From Paenibacillus sp. (lineage in GTDB: Bacteria > Bacillota > Bacilli > Paenibacillales > Paenibacillaceae), in NCBI GenBank assembly GCA_023512345.1, contig JAILZT010000004.1, positions 1 through 64,000 on the forward strand: a DNA stretch of 64,000 bases. The letters are read 5' to 3'. Position 1 is the stretch's first letter. Each line of letters opens with the position of its first letter. The position numbers and the translations under genes were made by a program. The notes beneath the pieces were generated by a model that did not search any database, was not told where the DNA came from, and saw only the letters and a list, made by a program, of their open reading frames with translations. Positions 1 to 9,331 of this stretch are shown piece by piece.

Positions 1-157
1 CTATTTGTCAACGCCCGAATAAAAGACAAATCAACAAAAAAAAAAACAAAAAAAGAAAAAAAAAAAAATCAGAATAACGATAACAATCACAGAAAAAGCT
101 ATCAATTAAAACAAATAAGAAAAAAAATACTAAATAAAACCTATATGGATCTACAAA

Positions 158-218
158 AAAATCGTTTCTTTGTAAAAGGGGTGGGGTAACACCTCCTTTT
201 ACAAGGAACGATTTTTTT
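158..218. terminator. Strong intrinsic terminator, probably bidirectional
   Basis: A stem of about 24 bp with a few mismatches joins AATCGTTTCTTTGTAAAAGG to CCTTTTACAAGGAACGATT around a loop of roughly 6 bases. It is followed by a run of eight T on the plus strand and preceded by a run of A, so it could end transcription from either side. Confidence 0.8.
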
Positions 219-303
219 TGCTGTCGCTACTCCTCGTTTTTTCTCTAGAAACGACGAAAATATGCGAAATATATAAAAAAACATCACAAAAACTTAAAAT
301 ACC

Positions 304-331
304 TAAGATATTACAGTGATTCTGCCGATAT
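304..331 (+). promoter_or_regulatory. Sigma-D (motility) type promoter of the first chemoreceptor
   Basis: The octamer GCCGATAT at 324-331 is a perfect match to the -10 element of Bacillus sigma-D promoters. TAAG at 304-307 sits 16 bases upstream, close to the TAAA -35 element and its usual spacing. Chemoreceptor genes are classic sigma-D targets, so context supports the call. The -35 is one base off consensus. Confidence 0.6.
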
Positions 332-340
332 ATAATATAT

Positions 341-355
341 AGATAACGCTTACAT
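341..355 (-). promoter_or_regulatory. Candidate cre (CcpA) site downstream of the chemoreceptor promoter
   Basis: Read on the minus strand, ATGTAAGCGTTATCT fits every fixed position of the degenerate cre consensus WTGNAANCGNWNNCW. It lies 9-24 bases downstream of the sigma-D-like -10 box, where CcpA binding would block initiation or early elongation. Binding itself is inferred. Confidence 0.5.
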
Positions 356-388
356 ATATCTTATAAACCAACTGGTAGGTGATTGTTA

Positions 389-2638
389 ATGGGGACTCCT
401 CAACAGGAGAGTAAGAGGGAAAAGCGGAAAGAAAGAAGGATGAAAGTGGGAGCTAAAGACAAGTCGGTGAATACCAAGAAGGCAGAGAAAGACAAGAGCA
501 AGTCTATTAAAGACAAGAAGTTAATATCTGGATTCAACTTTAAAGGTATAGTGAATAGCTCTGCTATACAGGTGAAAAGAGTCAATCCTGTCAAATCGGT
601 GGGAGTAAAGTTATTTCTGATCTTTTTGTCCAGTATAGTTGTAGTAGTGCTAGCACTGGGACTGTTGTCGTATACAAAAGCGAAAAATACAATAAAGGAT
701 AATGTGTCAGAAGCGAACAGCCAGACCGTTATTCAGACTTCCGAAAAGCTGGATATTATTTTGAAGCAGTATGAAAACCTGTCCATCCAGTTGTTCTTTG
801 ATCCTCAGATACAGAGTGATTTGACTGCTATGAGGAATGCGGCCTCCTATTATGAAAGTTTTGTAGCAACCAATAGCATCAGTAAGAAGCTTTCGAGTCA
901 AACAACTTCGGATTCCAATTTTGTCAGTGTATCATTTATTCCGGAAGACCCGAAAATTGATATCATCACAACCGGTAGTTCTGGCCTTACCTTGGAGGGT
1001 CTTAGAGAGCAGGAATGGTACAAGACTGCGGTAGCCAATACCAAGGATTATAAACCTCATTATACCGCCGAAGGCAAAGGATCACCGAATTATTGGTTCC
1101 CTACCTCCGTAGAGGGAAAAGGAGGGACTAATATCGCGATGGTGCGATCCCTCAAAAATCTGGGTGATAATACCGGGTTTGTAGTTCTATTTGAACTGAA
1201 AAATAAAATGCTTGAAGATGCCTTCAAAAGTGTAAAGCTTGGTGAAGGATCTAGAATACAACTTGTTGCTAAAGATGGAATTGTTGTAGCTTCTAGTGCA
1301 GTAGCGGATGATGGAAAACCTTCAGAGTTTGCTTTTATAAAGGAAACCAAGACGGTTAACAGTAGTCAAGAAACTACCAATGCTAAAGGTGAGGATTTAC
1401 TTGCTGTTTACAACCCAATGGTAATGGCGGATTGGAAATTGGCTGGTGTAGTTCCTACAAGTGAGCTCGTGAAGGCAGCGAAACCAATCCTTTTCACCAC
1501 CTACATGGCAGCAGGTGTTGCAGCTTTACTCGCTGTATTTCTTGGAATGTGGATGGTCCGCATGATAGCTCGACCACTGGCTCGTTTGAAGGACTTAATG
1601 GTTGAGGGTGCCAAAGGAGACCTAAGTGTTCGAACAGAGTATGTGTCCAAAGATGAGATTGGCCAGCTGTCAGCCTCATTTAATATGATGATGGAACGTA
1701 TCACGGAACTGGTAGCTCAAACAACGGAGACCGCTCGAGAAGTACTGGAGACGGCTGGTGAGCTTGGAGATGCTTCACGCAAGACAGCAATATCTGCGAA
1801 GGAAATTGCAGCAGCTACTGAAGAGATTGCTGGAGGTGCAGGAAGTCTTGCATTGGAAGCGGAACGAGGCAGCGATTTAACTGAGCTGATATCCTCGCAA
1901 ATGGTAACAGTCATATCGGCTAACCAGGAGATGGATATCGCAGCACGTGGGGTTGGAGAAGCCAGTGAGCGGGGAGCTACACAGCTTAAGGGTTTGTTGG
2001 AGCAAACGGGTCGTACGGGTGAAATGACAGGAGCATTAGTAGAAAGAGTTAATAACCTGAAAGAGACAGTATTCTCTGTAATCAAGGTCCTTGATGTAAT
2101 GAAGAATATTACCCAACAGACGAATATATTGTCACTGAACGCAACCATTGAGGCGGCACGCGCAGGTGAAGCTGGGCGGGGCTTTATGGTAGTGGCAGGA
2201 GAAGTTCGGCAGCTTGCAGATCAGTCCAAACAATCCATTGCTCTTGTAGCCGGAATTACGGACAAGATTATGGCTGAAATGAATGAAACTGTTGCTGTAC
2301 TATCTGAAGTGGCTCCTCTCTTTAAGGAACAAATGAACTCGGTAAAGAGTACGAGTGATATCTTTGTATCCGTACAAGGGCAGATGAATGAATTCATTAC
2401 TAGTCTGGAGTCAGTAACGGATTCCATTAACAGCTTGAATCACTCTCAAGGGGTATTATCAGAGGCCATGGGGAATGTAAGTGCAGTAGCGGAGGAATCT
2501 TCTGCAACCTCACAAGAGGTGGCTTCATTGAGTAGCGAACAGCAGAATGTAAGTGTTCATCTTGTAACGCTTTCAGGAAAGTTGGAAAGTGCATCTACTC
2601 AGTTGAAGGAAAAGTTATCGCTATTCACAATTGAGTAA
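389..2638 (+). CDS. Methyl-accepting chemotaxis protein with a basic N-terminal tail
   Basis: This is a transmembrane chemoreceptor of 749 residues that would signal to CheA/CheW. In order it has a Lys/Arg-rich cytoplasmic tail (about 1-72), a first membrane segment (about 74-95), an extracellular sensing domain of roughly 270 residues resembling the Cache type, a second membrane segment (about 370-392), a HAMP linker, and a signalling domain. The signalling hairpin motif is clear: [11 protein letters not shown] followed by [12 protein letters not shown]. The start chosen is ATG 389, eight bases after AGGTG; a TTG at 383 in the same frame abuts that site and fits less well. A close paralogue lies at 11194, but it lacks the basic tail. 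The ligand is unknown; the sugar-metabolism context makes a carbohydrate or its binding protein plausible. It is probably transcribed alone from the sigma-D-like promoter. Confidence 0.93.
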   Translation: MGTPQQESKREKRKERRMKVGAKDKSVNTKKAEKDKSKSIKDKKLISGFNFKGIVNSSAIQVKRVNPVKSVGVKLFLIFLSSIVVVVLALGLLSYTKAKNTIKDNVSEANSQTVIQTSEKLDIILKQYENLSIQLFFDPQIQSDLTAMRNAASYYESFVATNSISKKLSSQTTSDSNFVSVSFIPEDPKIDIITTGSSGLTLEGLREQEWYKTAVANTKDYKPHYTAEGKGSPNYWFPTSVEGKGGTNIAMVRSLKNLGDNTGFVVLFELKNKMLEDAFKSVKLGEGSRIQLVAKDGIVVASSAVADDGKPSEFAFIKETKTVNSSQETTNAKGEDLLAVYNPMVMADWKLAGVVPTSELVKAAKPILFTTYMAAGVAALLAVFLGMWMVRMIARPLARLKDLMVEGAKGDLSVRTEYVSKDEIGQLSASFNMMMERITELVAQTTETAREVLETAGELGDASRKTAISAKEIAAATEEIAGGAGSLALEAERGSDLTELISSQMVTVISANQEMDIAARGVGEASERGATQLKGLLEQTGRTGEMTGALVERVNNLKETVFSVIKVLDVMKNITQQTNILSLNATIEAARAGEAGRGFMVVAGEVRQLADQSKQSIALVAGITDKIMAEMNETVAVLSEVAPLFKEQMNSVKSTSDIFVSVQGQMNEFITSLESVTDSINSLNHSQGVLSEAMGNVSAVAEESSATSQEVASLSSEQQNVSVHLVTLSGKLESASTQLKEKLSLFTIE

Positions 2639-2661
2639 TGGAATAAATATATAATCCTAAG

Positions 2662-2697
2662 AACCGCTTCTTCCTTGTGAAGTAGCGGTTTTTTTAT
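2662..2697 (+). terminator. Intrinsic terminator after the first chemoreceptor
   Basis: AACCGCTTC and GAAGTAGCGGTT form a short stem with a one-base bulge, followed by seven T. It starts about 24 bases after the stop codon. Confidence 0.85.
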
Positions 2698-2790
2698 GAA
2701 AATATATGAAGGGCGGTGCAGTCTTTTCTTCTTATTGTGTAAAAGCATTGTTAGACGTATAATAATTTTTGTTAGGTATTTGTTATATTA

Positions 2791-2806
2791 TCCTAAAAAG
2801 TTAGGA
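2791..2806. promoter_or_regulatory. Inverted repeat upstream of the LacI-type regulator
   Basis: TCCTAA and TTAGGA form a perfect 6-bp inverted repeat around AAAG, about 90 bases before the regulator start. It could be an autoregulatory operator. It lacks the central CG typical of LacI-family operators, so the call is weak. Confidence 0.25.
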
Positions 2807-2894
2807 AACTACTCAAAATAGTAACATTACTGCACTATATCGGATCCAGGTGGACCGACATGTATATAAATGAAATTTATGGGGGTATTTTATT

Positions 2895-3959
2895 ATGGCT
2901 AAGAAAATAACGATGCAAAAAATAGCCGATCATCTAGGGGTTTCCAAATTCGTGGTCTCTAAATCCCTATCCGGAAAAGATGGAGTCAACGAAACAACAA
3001 GAGAGAGGGTAATACAGGCAGCCTCCCAGCTGGGCTATTTTACTCAAAAAAATGCTTATGTTCAAAGTATCAAACGAATCCCTTCTCAAACGAATGGTGA
3101 TCGCAATAAAAAGTCGGTTCTTGTCCTTATGCCTAACATCCGTTCACAAACACAGGATTCACTCTATTGGGGAAAGATCGTTGATGGTATCGCCCTTGCA
3201 CTCGATAATGAAGGTTTGGGGATGGTGATCGTCTCCGAACATCGGGCTGATAATTTTATTAACATCCTGAATCCTAGCGGTATTCTGGGTCTGATAGGCG
3301 TAGGGCAAATTTCTACTTCATTGTTATTGGAGGTTCATCGAATTGGTCTGCCTATGGTGTTGATTGATCATGAAGATCCTTTGATTCCCAGCGACACTGT
3401 CTTTGCTAACAATGTAGATTCCATGTCTAGGTTAACGAATCATTTGATGGGTACAGGGCACACTCATATGCATTTCATTGCAAATATTCGCTACTCTCGC
3501 AGCTTCAGAGACCGTTGGATCGGATTCCGCAGTGCGCTTGAGGAGAATGGATTGAAGTCTCCGTTAGAGGATGACACTATGCTGTTTCTTGAAGGAATGG
3601 ATGACGGTACGTTCAAGGATGAATTTACAAACTGGGTGATCAAAAGAAAGAAAGCTCAAACACTGCCAACGGCTATTCTTTGTGCGAATGATTTTATTGC
3701 TCTAAAAGTATGTGATGCACTCAGGGAAGAGGACATACAGGTTCCAGGCGATATTTCCGTTACCGGATTTGATAATATCGAGGACGCATCACGAGGGATC
3801 CCTCCGTTAACCACTGTACACGTTCCTAAAGAGGCCATGGGAAGGGCGGCTGTGGAGAAGCTATTAGCCCGCATTCATAACTCTGGAGCTCCACTTGAAA
3901 AAATCTTGATTACAGCCGACATCGTTCACCGAGATTCTGTAGATGAGCCCAAGCGTTAA
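2895..3959 (+). CDS. LacI-family transcriptional regulator
   Basis: A 354-residue regulator, the usual LacI/GalR length. Residues 1-50 form the helix-turn-helix and hinge region (MQKIADHLGVSKFVVSKSLSG, then the conserved ETTRERV and A..LGY segment). The rest is a periplasmic-binding-protein-like ligand domain ending in the family motifs VTGFDNIE and PPLTTVHVP. GGGGGT lies 9 bases upstream of ATG 2895. It probably binds a sugar or sugar phosphate. Its target is not shown: kimA follows on the same strand and the mannan module follows that on the opposite strand, so control of the mannan genes is a reasonable inference only. The neighbouring operon has no other dedicated regulator in the window. 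Confidence 0.9.
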   Translation: MAKKITMQKIADHLGVSKFVVSKSLSGKDGVNETTRERVIQAASQLGYFTQKNAYVQSIKRIPSQTNGDRNKKSVLVLMPNIRSQTQDSLYWGKIVDGIALALDNEGLGMVIVSEHRADNFINILNPSGILGLIGVGQISTSLLLEVHRIGLPMVLIDHEDPLIPSDTVFANNVDSMSRLTNHLMGTGHTHMHFIANIRYSRSFRDRWIGFRSALEENGLKSPLEDDTMLFLEGMDDGTFKDEFTNWVIKRKKAQTLPTAILCANDFIALKVCDALREEDIQVPGDISVTGFDNIEDASRGIPPLTTVHVPKEAMGRAAVEKLLARIHNSGAPLEKILITADIVHRDSVDEPKR

Positions 3960-4080
3960 AAGGCTAGTCAATTATACTCGTTTTTAATTCATATTTTTTG
4001 TTATATATTACAAACCTCGAGAGCAATTATTAATGCATTCGCAGGGTAATATAAGATGGAAAATATGGAGGTGAATGAAG

Positions 4081-5907
4081 ATGTATTCTGCTCTAAAGAA
4101 ATTTTTGATCGGGAGACCGTTAAAATCAAATGAACTTGGGGAACAAAAACTTAATAAGACCAAGGCGCTCGCCATTCTTTCTTCGGATGCTCTTTCTTCA
4201 GTAGCCTATGGTCCAGAGCAAATATTGATTGTATTAATCACAGTTAGCACAGCAGCATTTTGGTATTCCATACCGATCGCAATTGGAGTATTAGTATTAT
4301 TAGCAGCTCTTATTTTATCTTACAGACAAATAATTTTTGCCTATCCGCATGGCGGTGGGGCTTATGTGGTCTCTAAGGAAAATTTGGGCTTATACCCAGG
4401 GTTAATCGCTGGGGGCTCTCTGTTGGTGGATTACATTTTGACCGTCGCAGTAAGTGTATCTGCTGGCTCGGATGCACTCACATCGGCGTTTCCACATTTG
4501 CATTCCTATAATGTACTTATTGCCATCGTTTTTGTGCTACTCATTACTACCTTGAACTTAAGAGGCGTTACAGAGTCTGCTTCCGTATTAGCCTATCCGG
4601 TTTATTTATTCGTTATTGCTTTATTCATCCTTATGGGTGTGGGATTTATCCGCATAGCTACGGGCGCTGTTCCTCCTGATTTACATACGCCTATAGGCAC
4701 TCCGGTAGCTGGGATCAGTCTATTTTTGCTTCTTAGAGCATTTGCCTCAGGCAGTTCCGCATTAACAGGTGTGGAAGCCATTTCGAACGCAATTCCCAAC
4801 TTTAAATCACCGGCACCCGATAATGCTGCCAAAACGTTAGTTAATATGGGGACGCTGCTTGCTTTGTTATTTACAGGCATCGTTTTTTTGGCGTATTATT
4901 ACGGAATTACACCCCAGAAAAATGTTACTGTGGTCTCCGAAATCTCAGAACAGATATTTGGACGAAACTTTATGTATTTTTTCATTCAGGGAACAACAGC
5001 CTTGATCCTAATTCTCGCCGCTAATACCGGCTATTCGGCCTTTCCTTTACTTGCAGTCAATCTTGCTAAGGATAAGTATATCCCCAGAATGTTTACGGTG
5101 CGCGGAGATCGGCTGGGGTATTCCAACGGGATAATTATACTGGGTCTGTTTTCTATCATGTTAATATTGGCATTTAAAGGACGTACAGAGCATTTGATAC
5201 CTCTTTATGCAGTAGGTGTGTTCATTCCTTTTACCTTATCCCAGACCGGTATGATGGTAAAATGGATTCGCCATAAGCCTAAAGGATGGCTGTCCAAGTT
5301 TCTGATTAACACGACGGGTGCTTTGATAAGCTTTATAGTTACCATAATGTTCTTTTTAACCAAGTTCACTCAGGTCTGGTCTGTATTGGTTTTTGTACCT
5401 ATAATAGTATTGCTGTTTCTCCGAATTAGAAAACACTATGATGCTGTGGCTGATCAATTAAGAATAACAACTTGTGAACCGCCTATACCTATAGAAGGGA
5501 ATGTAATTATTGTTCCTGTAGCGGGTATCACGCATGTAGTAGAGTATTCGTTGAACTATGCCAAATCGCTGTCTGCCCACCAAATTATTGCCGTCTATGT
5601 TCCCTTTGAAAGAGAAGATGAAGCCCTATTTGAAGCCAAATGGAATAAGTGGCAGCCGGGTGTAAGACTGGTAACATTACATTCACCTTATCGGAGCATC
5701 CTTCAACCTCTGACTAAATTTATTGATACCGTTCAACGTAAGGCAAGTGAATCCAGGTATCAGGTAACTATTATTATTCCGCAATTCATTCCTAAGAAAG
5801 CTTGGCACAACATCCTTCATAACCAGACAAGCCTGTTCATTCGTGCTCATTTGCTGCGTAGGAGAGATGTAATCATTACTACAGTGCCATACCATCTGAA
5901 AAAATGA
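4081..5907 (+). CDS. kimA: KimA-type high-affinity potassium importer (APC superfamily)
   Basis: A 608-residue membrane protein that closely resembles Bacillus subtilis KimA (formerly YdaO), a proton-coupled potassium importer inhibited by cyclic di-AMP. The N-terminal core (about 1-440) has roughly 12 membrane helices with the family motifs SSDALSSVAYGPEQIL, YPHGGGAYVVSKENLG and LTGVEAISNAIPNFK. The C-terminal part (about 450-608) is a soluble, universal-stress-protein-like domain that binds cyclic di-AMP in the known homologue. ATG 4081 is preferred over ATG 4075, because GGAGGTG ends only 1 base before 4075 but 7 before 4081. In B. subtilis the gene is preceded by a long cyclic di-AMP riboswitch; only about 120 bases separate it from the lacI gene here, and no riboswitch is evident. 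Its lack of link to the sugar genes around it is notable. Confidence 0.9.
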   Translation: MYSALKKFLIGRPLKSNELGEQKLNKTKALAILSSDALSSVAYGPEQILIVLITVSTAAFWYSIPIAIGVLVLLAALILSYRQIIFAYPHGGGAYVVSKENLGLYPGLIAGGSLLVDYILTVAVSVSAGSDALTSAFPHLHSYNVLIAIVFVLLITTLNLRGVTESASVLAYPVYLFVIALFILMGVGFIRIATGAVPPDLHTPIGTPVAGISLFLLLRAFASGSSALTGVEAISNAIPNFKSPAPDNAAKTLVNMGTLLALLFTGIVFLAYYYGITPQKNVTVVSEISEQIFGRNFMYFFIQGTTALILILAANTGYSAFPLLAVNLAKDKYIPRMFTVRGDRLGYSNGIIILGLFSIMLILAFKGRTEHLIPLYAVGVFIPFTLSQTGMMVKWIRHKPKGWLSKFLINTTGALISFIVTIMFFLTKFTQVWSVLVFVPIIVLLFLRIRKHYDAVADQLRITTCEPPIPIEGNVIIVPVAGITHVVEYSLNYAKSLSAHQIIAVYVPFEREDEALFEAKWNKWQPGVRLVTLHSPYRSILQPLTKFIDTVQRKASESRYQVTIIIPQFIPKKAWHNILHNQTSLFIRAHLLRRRDVIITTVPYHLKK

Positions 5908-5958
5908 ACAAAGGCGTTACCATCCAGTATGAATATCTACTGGGGTAACGCCTTTGTT
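5907..5958. terminator. Bidirectional terminator between kimA and the mannan operon
   Basis: A perfect 15-bp stem (AACAAAGGCGTTACC paired with GGTAACGCCTTTGTT) encloses a second small inverted repeat CCAGTA/TACTGG. It overlaps the kimA stop codon by one base and separates two convergent genes. Confidence 0.8.
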
Positions 5959-5971
5959 GTATAAGTACAGC

Positions 5972-7147
5972 CTATTTAAGCTGCAAATTTCGGTCAATCA
6001 AGCTAATCCGCTGCTGAACACTAGCATATGAACGAAGTGGATCTTCCGGTGTATTCAATACATAATCCAGCATTTGGTCAACGGTAGTAGTGGCAACATG
6101 AATGCGTGTGTCCGAAGAAGCGTAATAGATATAGATTTCTCCATTATCTCGAGCAATTACACCATTACAAAATACAACGTTAGATACGTCGCCAACACGT
6201 TCTTCGCCCTCAGGAGCGATGAAATGTCCCCCTGGTGCGTGTGTCACTTTGTTAGGTTCGTTCAAATCGGATAAGAAAGCGTACAGAACATATCTCAACC
6301 CAGCTGCCGTATTCCGTACACCATGGGCAATATGCAGCCAACCGCGTGAGGTTTTGATCGGAGCCGGGCCTTGGCCATTCTTCACTTCTTTGATGGTGTG
6401 ATAATGGCGTTGATCCATGATTGTCTCTTCAGTGATTACTGCATCCTCAATGGTCTCAGACAAGCCCCAGCCAATACCGCCACCGGAACCTGCATCTATG
6501 AATCCGTCTTGTGGACGTGTATAGAATGCATATTTGCCGTCTACAAATTCAGGGTGCAGCACAACATTACGTTGCTGGGCAGATCCAGTCTTCAGATCAG
6601 CCAATCGTTCCCAAGCTTTCAGATCCTTAGTCCGGGCAATCCCACATTGGGCCACAGCGCTGGAAAGATCACCGTGCGGGGCATTAGGATCTTTACGCTC
6701 GGTGCAGAAGAGACCATAAATCCAACCGTCCGCATGTTTTACAAGTCTCATATCATAGACATTTACATCTGGTTCTTCTGTTTCTGGCATTACAACCGGA
6801 TGATCCCAGAAGCGGAATCCATCCACACCGCTGTCACTTTCAGCTACGGCAAAAAATGATTTGCGGTCAACACCCTCAGCACGGGCAACGATATAAAATT
6901 TCCCGTCCAATTCAATAGCTCCGGGGTTAAAGATCCCATTTACTCCTATTCTTTCTGCAAAATAAGGATTGGTCTCTGGATTGAAATCATAACGCCAAAT
7001 TAAAGGGGCATGTTCAGCAGTGAGTAATGGATAACAGTAGCGGTCATAGATACCATTTCCGTAAGGAAGCTTCTCATTTCGGCGACTGATCAGTTCCTCA
7101 TAACGTGCTGTTAATTGCTGTTTGCGTTCTTCGAATAATGAATTCAT
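5972..7147 (-). CDS. GH130 phosphorylase, probably 4-O-beta-D-mannosyl-D-glucose phosphorylase
   Basis: A 391-residue GH130 enzyme of the subfamily-1 type. Known members cleave beta-1,4-mannosylglucose with phosphate, releasing mannose-1-phosphate and glucose in the cytosol. The five-bladed propeller shows family motifs [24 protein letters not shown] with the proton-donor aspartate near residue 132, [19 protein letters not shown], and [18 protein letters not shown]. No signal peptide is seen. The start is ATG at 7147, with AGGAG 8 bases upstream; the open frame extends further but into the preceding gene. Only two bases separate it from the epimerase gene upstream, so it is the last gene of the GH113-epimerase-GH130 operon. 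That arrangement fits the epimerase product mannosylglucose as its substrate. Subfamily assignment is from motif reading. Confidence 0.88.
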   Translation of the reverse strand: MNSLFEERKQQLTARYEELISRRNEKLPYGNGIYDRYCYPLLTAEHAPLIWRYDFNPETNPYFAERIGVNGIFNPGAIELDGKFYIVARAEGVDRKSFFAVAESDSGVDGFRFWDHPVVMPETEEPDVNVYDMRLVKHADGWIYGLFCTERKDPNAPHGDLSSAVAQCGIARTKDLKAWERLADLKTGSAQQRNVVLHPEFVDGKYAFYTRPQDGFIDAGSGGGIGWGLSETIEDAVITEETIMDQRHYHTIKEVKNGQGPAPIKTSRGWLHIAHGVRNTAAGLRYVLYAFLSDLNEPNKVTHAPGGHFIAPEGEERVGDVSNVVFCNGVIARDNGEIYIYYASSDTRIHVATTTVDQMLDYVLNTPEDPLRSYASVQQRISLIDRNLQLK

Positions 7148-7149
7148 AA

Positions 7150-8361
7150 TTAGTGCTCCTTCGTGGTTAGTGTAAGCCGTTCGATCATTTCGAAGCAGGC
7201 TCTGCTGTTGTGGTAAGGACATTTCCAGGCACTTACTTTCGGCTCATTGGACAGAGGTTGGAGATTCTCATCAACACCCCAGTGCCATTCGCCGTGTTCA
7301 TGATCAACAATGTGCTTTTTAATAAAATTCCAGGTTCCCAAAGCCGCTTCTTTAAACTTTGTATCCCCTGTAAGTTGGAAGGCATTATAAAATCCAACTA
7401 CGGCTTCAGCCTGCGGCCACCAGTCCTTATCCTTATTCATTAGACCGTTAGGGTGGGCTTCATTCCATATCCCGCCATCTTCAGCTATGCCTTCGACAAA
7501 AACGGCTTCTGCCATGGATACGGCGATACCTTGAACACGCTTAAGCAGTTCTTGATTACCCAATACTTCTGCAGCTTCTACGAGAAGCCAGCTTCCTTCA
7601 ATGTCATGTCCGTAAGAGATAATGTCCGATTTAACGTTCCATTCCTCATCCAGGAACAGATGAAAGTGTCTTCCGTCTTGATCAATAATATGGTTTAGCA
7701 TGGTCTCAATCAGCTCAGACAGCTTATGTTGCAGTAAATCGGATTTCCAAACTTTATAAAGCCCAGTATAGGCTTCCAACACATGTAAATGTGTGTTCAT
7801 CGATTTCTTCTCATTCATATCTTTGCTGCTTAAAGTTAAATTATCTGTCATCTGCCACTCACGTGATAAAGCTTCTAAATAACCTTTATGGAGGGGATCA
7901 AAGCTATATTTCTCAAGGATATGAAAGAGTTCAATGGCCTTCTCCAAAGCTTCCGGAGATTGAGTTGCCCGGTGGTATTCAGCTAAGGCATAAATAACAA
8001 AGGCTTGACCATACACCTGCTTTTTGTCCTCGGAAGGCTGACCCTCGGCATTAACCATCCAGAATAGTCCGTCATACTTTTTGTCCGTGAAGTAGTTCTG
8101 CAAATACTCAAATGCACGATCTGCCATGGTTAAGTATTCGGATTGGCCGTACATACGGTAAGCGCTCGCAAATGTCCAAAGAATACGGGCATTCAGTACT
8201 AAGCTCTTGTGAGCTTCAGGTATGACATCCATGCTTGAGTTGATTTCTCCTAGGAAACCGCCGTTTTTTACATCAACGGTATGTTGGATCCAGAAGTTAA
8301 GAATATTACCTTTAAGCTCTTGTTCCAATTGAGACAACCATAACTCGGATGTGTTATTCAT
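7150..8361 (-). CDS. Cellobiose 2-epimerase (AGE family)
   Basis: A 403-residue (alpha/alpha)6-barrel enzyme of the N-acylglucosamine 2-epimerase superfamily, typical length for cellobiose 2-epimerases. It would convert beta-1,4-mannobiose to mannosylglucose by inverting C2 of the reducing sugar. Conserved histidine-bearing segments are visible: [24 protein letters not shown] and the C-terminal [12 protein letters not shown], along with [15 protein letters not shown]. The start ATG at 8361 overlaps the end of the GH113 gene by 8 bases, and its stop lies 2 bases before the GH130 start, so the three genes are translationally coupled. The combination is the established epimerase-phosphorylase route for mannobiose. 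A plain AGE-type epimerase acting on another sugar is less likely given the neighbours. Confidence 0.9.
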   Translation of the reverse strand: MNNTSELWLSQLEQELKGNILNFWIQHTVDVKNGGFLGEINSSMDVIPEAHKSLVLNARILWTFASAYRMYGQSEYLTMADRAFEYLQNYFTDKKYDGLFWMVNAEGQPSEDKKQVYGQAFVIYALAEYHRATQSPEALEKAIELFHILEKYSFDPLHKGYLEALSREWQMTDNLTLSSKDMNEKKSMNTHLHVLEAYTGLYKVWKSDLLQHKLSELIETMLNHIIDQDGRHFHLFLDEEWNVKSDIISYGHDIEGSWLLVEAAEVLGNQELLKRVQGIAVSMAEAVFVEGIAEDGGIWNEAHPNGLMNKDKDWWPQAEAVVGFYNAFQLTGDTKFKEAALGTWNFIKKHIVDHEHGEWHWGVDENLQPLSNEPKVSAWKCPYHNSRACFEMIERLTLTTKEH

Positions 8362-9331
8362 TACTTTTGTTCACTTCCTTAATATAGTTAATTTGTGAGA
8401 CGTAATATTCATTGATGATAGCAGCAGCCTCTTTGCCATACATGCAGTAATCATCGTTCTGTGGTCCTTCTTCTATAGGATATAGAAGGGGAGGCCAATC
8501 CCATAGCATAAAGCCTTGGACCCACTCTTTGGATTTACAGTGCATGAACATAGCTTGATAAAAGCGACTTTGTTCTTCCTGGCTGGGTTCTCCCGGAAGA
8601 GACCAATCATTAGGGATAGCCGCACTGCCCGTTCGACTCGGACACCCTGCTTCCATGAAAAAGAAAGGCTTGTTATAAGATTTCACAACTTTTTCAATCC
8701 GATTAAGCTGTGCTTCCCAATCATGCTCCGGATAATATCCGCTGGAGGAAATTACATCAAGTGCATCCCACCAAGTGACATTATCCTCCTGATATTTATC
8801 GCAATTGTAAGTTAAGATGCCGGAGTAGACTTTCCTAACCTCCGTGATCAAGGAACGCCATTCCTGTTCTCTGCGATCAGCCTGTACAAGCTCGCAGCCT
8901 ATGCAGAACATTTCACACCCGGTTTCTTCGGCGATTGCGGCATAATGCAGGATAAAGTCACTATAGGCGCTGAACCATTGAGACCACTTGGGCTCGCAGG
9001 GAACATCCTTGTCGAAAAAGTTGATATGCGCGCGCCAAGTGCCATCGGCACAATTTATGATCGGCTTTAGACAAACCTTCAAATTCAATGCCTTGGCTTT
9101 GGAAACAGCCCATATAACCTCTTCATCGGTTACGGTCGGTTTCTCCCAATATCGGATTTCTGTAGATTGCGGAGTGGCCTGCAAAGCGCTGAAGGCGATA
9201 GCTGTCCAATTGGCTCCTGTAGTAGAGGCCATTAAATCCATTGAATGTTCAGCTGATTCATTCTTCCATGTTCCTCTTCTACCTACAAATCCCCAGGTTA
9301 CGCCTCCTATATATTCATTATTCAGTGCCAT
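8354..9331 (-). CDS. GH113 beta-mannanase-like glycoside hydrolase, cytoplasmic
   Basis: A 325-residue TIM-barrel protein resembling GH113 endo-beta-1,4-mannanase (the Alicyclobacillus ManA type, about 320 residues). Two likely catalytic glutamates are in the expected places: E147 in FCIGCELVQADRR and E227 in KPFFFMEAGCPSR, spaced 80 apart as in that enzyme. The N-terminus GGVTWGFVGRRGTW and the C-terminal FMLWDWPP match the family. No signal peptide or membrane segment is present, so it would act on imported manno-oligosaccharides. ATG 9331 is chosen because AGGAGG lies 6 bases upstream; a TTG two codons earlier abuts the ribosome site. First gene of the minus-strand mannan operon, reading away from a long AT-rich divergent control region. 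Confidence 0.87.
   Translation of the reverse strand: MALNNEYIGGVTWGFVGRRGTWKNESAEHSMDLMASTTGANWTAIAFSALQATPQSTEIRYWEKPTVTDEEVIWAVSKAKALNLKVCLKPIINCADGTWRAHINFFDKDVPCEPKWSQWFSAYSDFILHYAAIAEETGCEMFCIGCELVQADRREQEWRSLITEVRKVYSGILTYNCDKYQEDNVTWWDALDVISSSGYYPEHDWEAQLNRIEKVVKSYNKPFFFMEAGCPSRTGSAAIPNDWSLPGEPSQEEQSRFYQAMFMHCKSKEWVQGFMLWDWPPLLYPIEEGPQNDDYCMYGKEAAAIINEYYVSQINYIKEVNKSNE

Larger units (their letters stand above)
1..388. other. A-rich intergenic region upstream of the first chemoreceptor
   Basis: No gene is supported here. Positions about 36-70 are almost pure A, and the first 160 bases are very A-rich. A strong hairpin terminator lies at 158-218, followed by a sigma-D-like promoter and a cre site listed separately. 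The gene that the terminator serves lies outside the window to the left. Confidence 0.6.

Noticed and set aside
36..70. Poly-A tract as the end of a retro-type or other mobile element.
   Set aside because: No element genes, terminal repeats or target duplications are visible; simple low complexity explains it.
3960..4080. A cyclic di-AMP riboswitch expected before kimA.
   Set aside because: The space is too short and none of the expected structured segments are visible.
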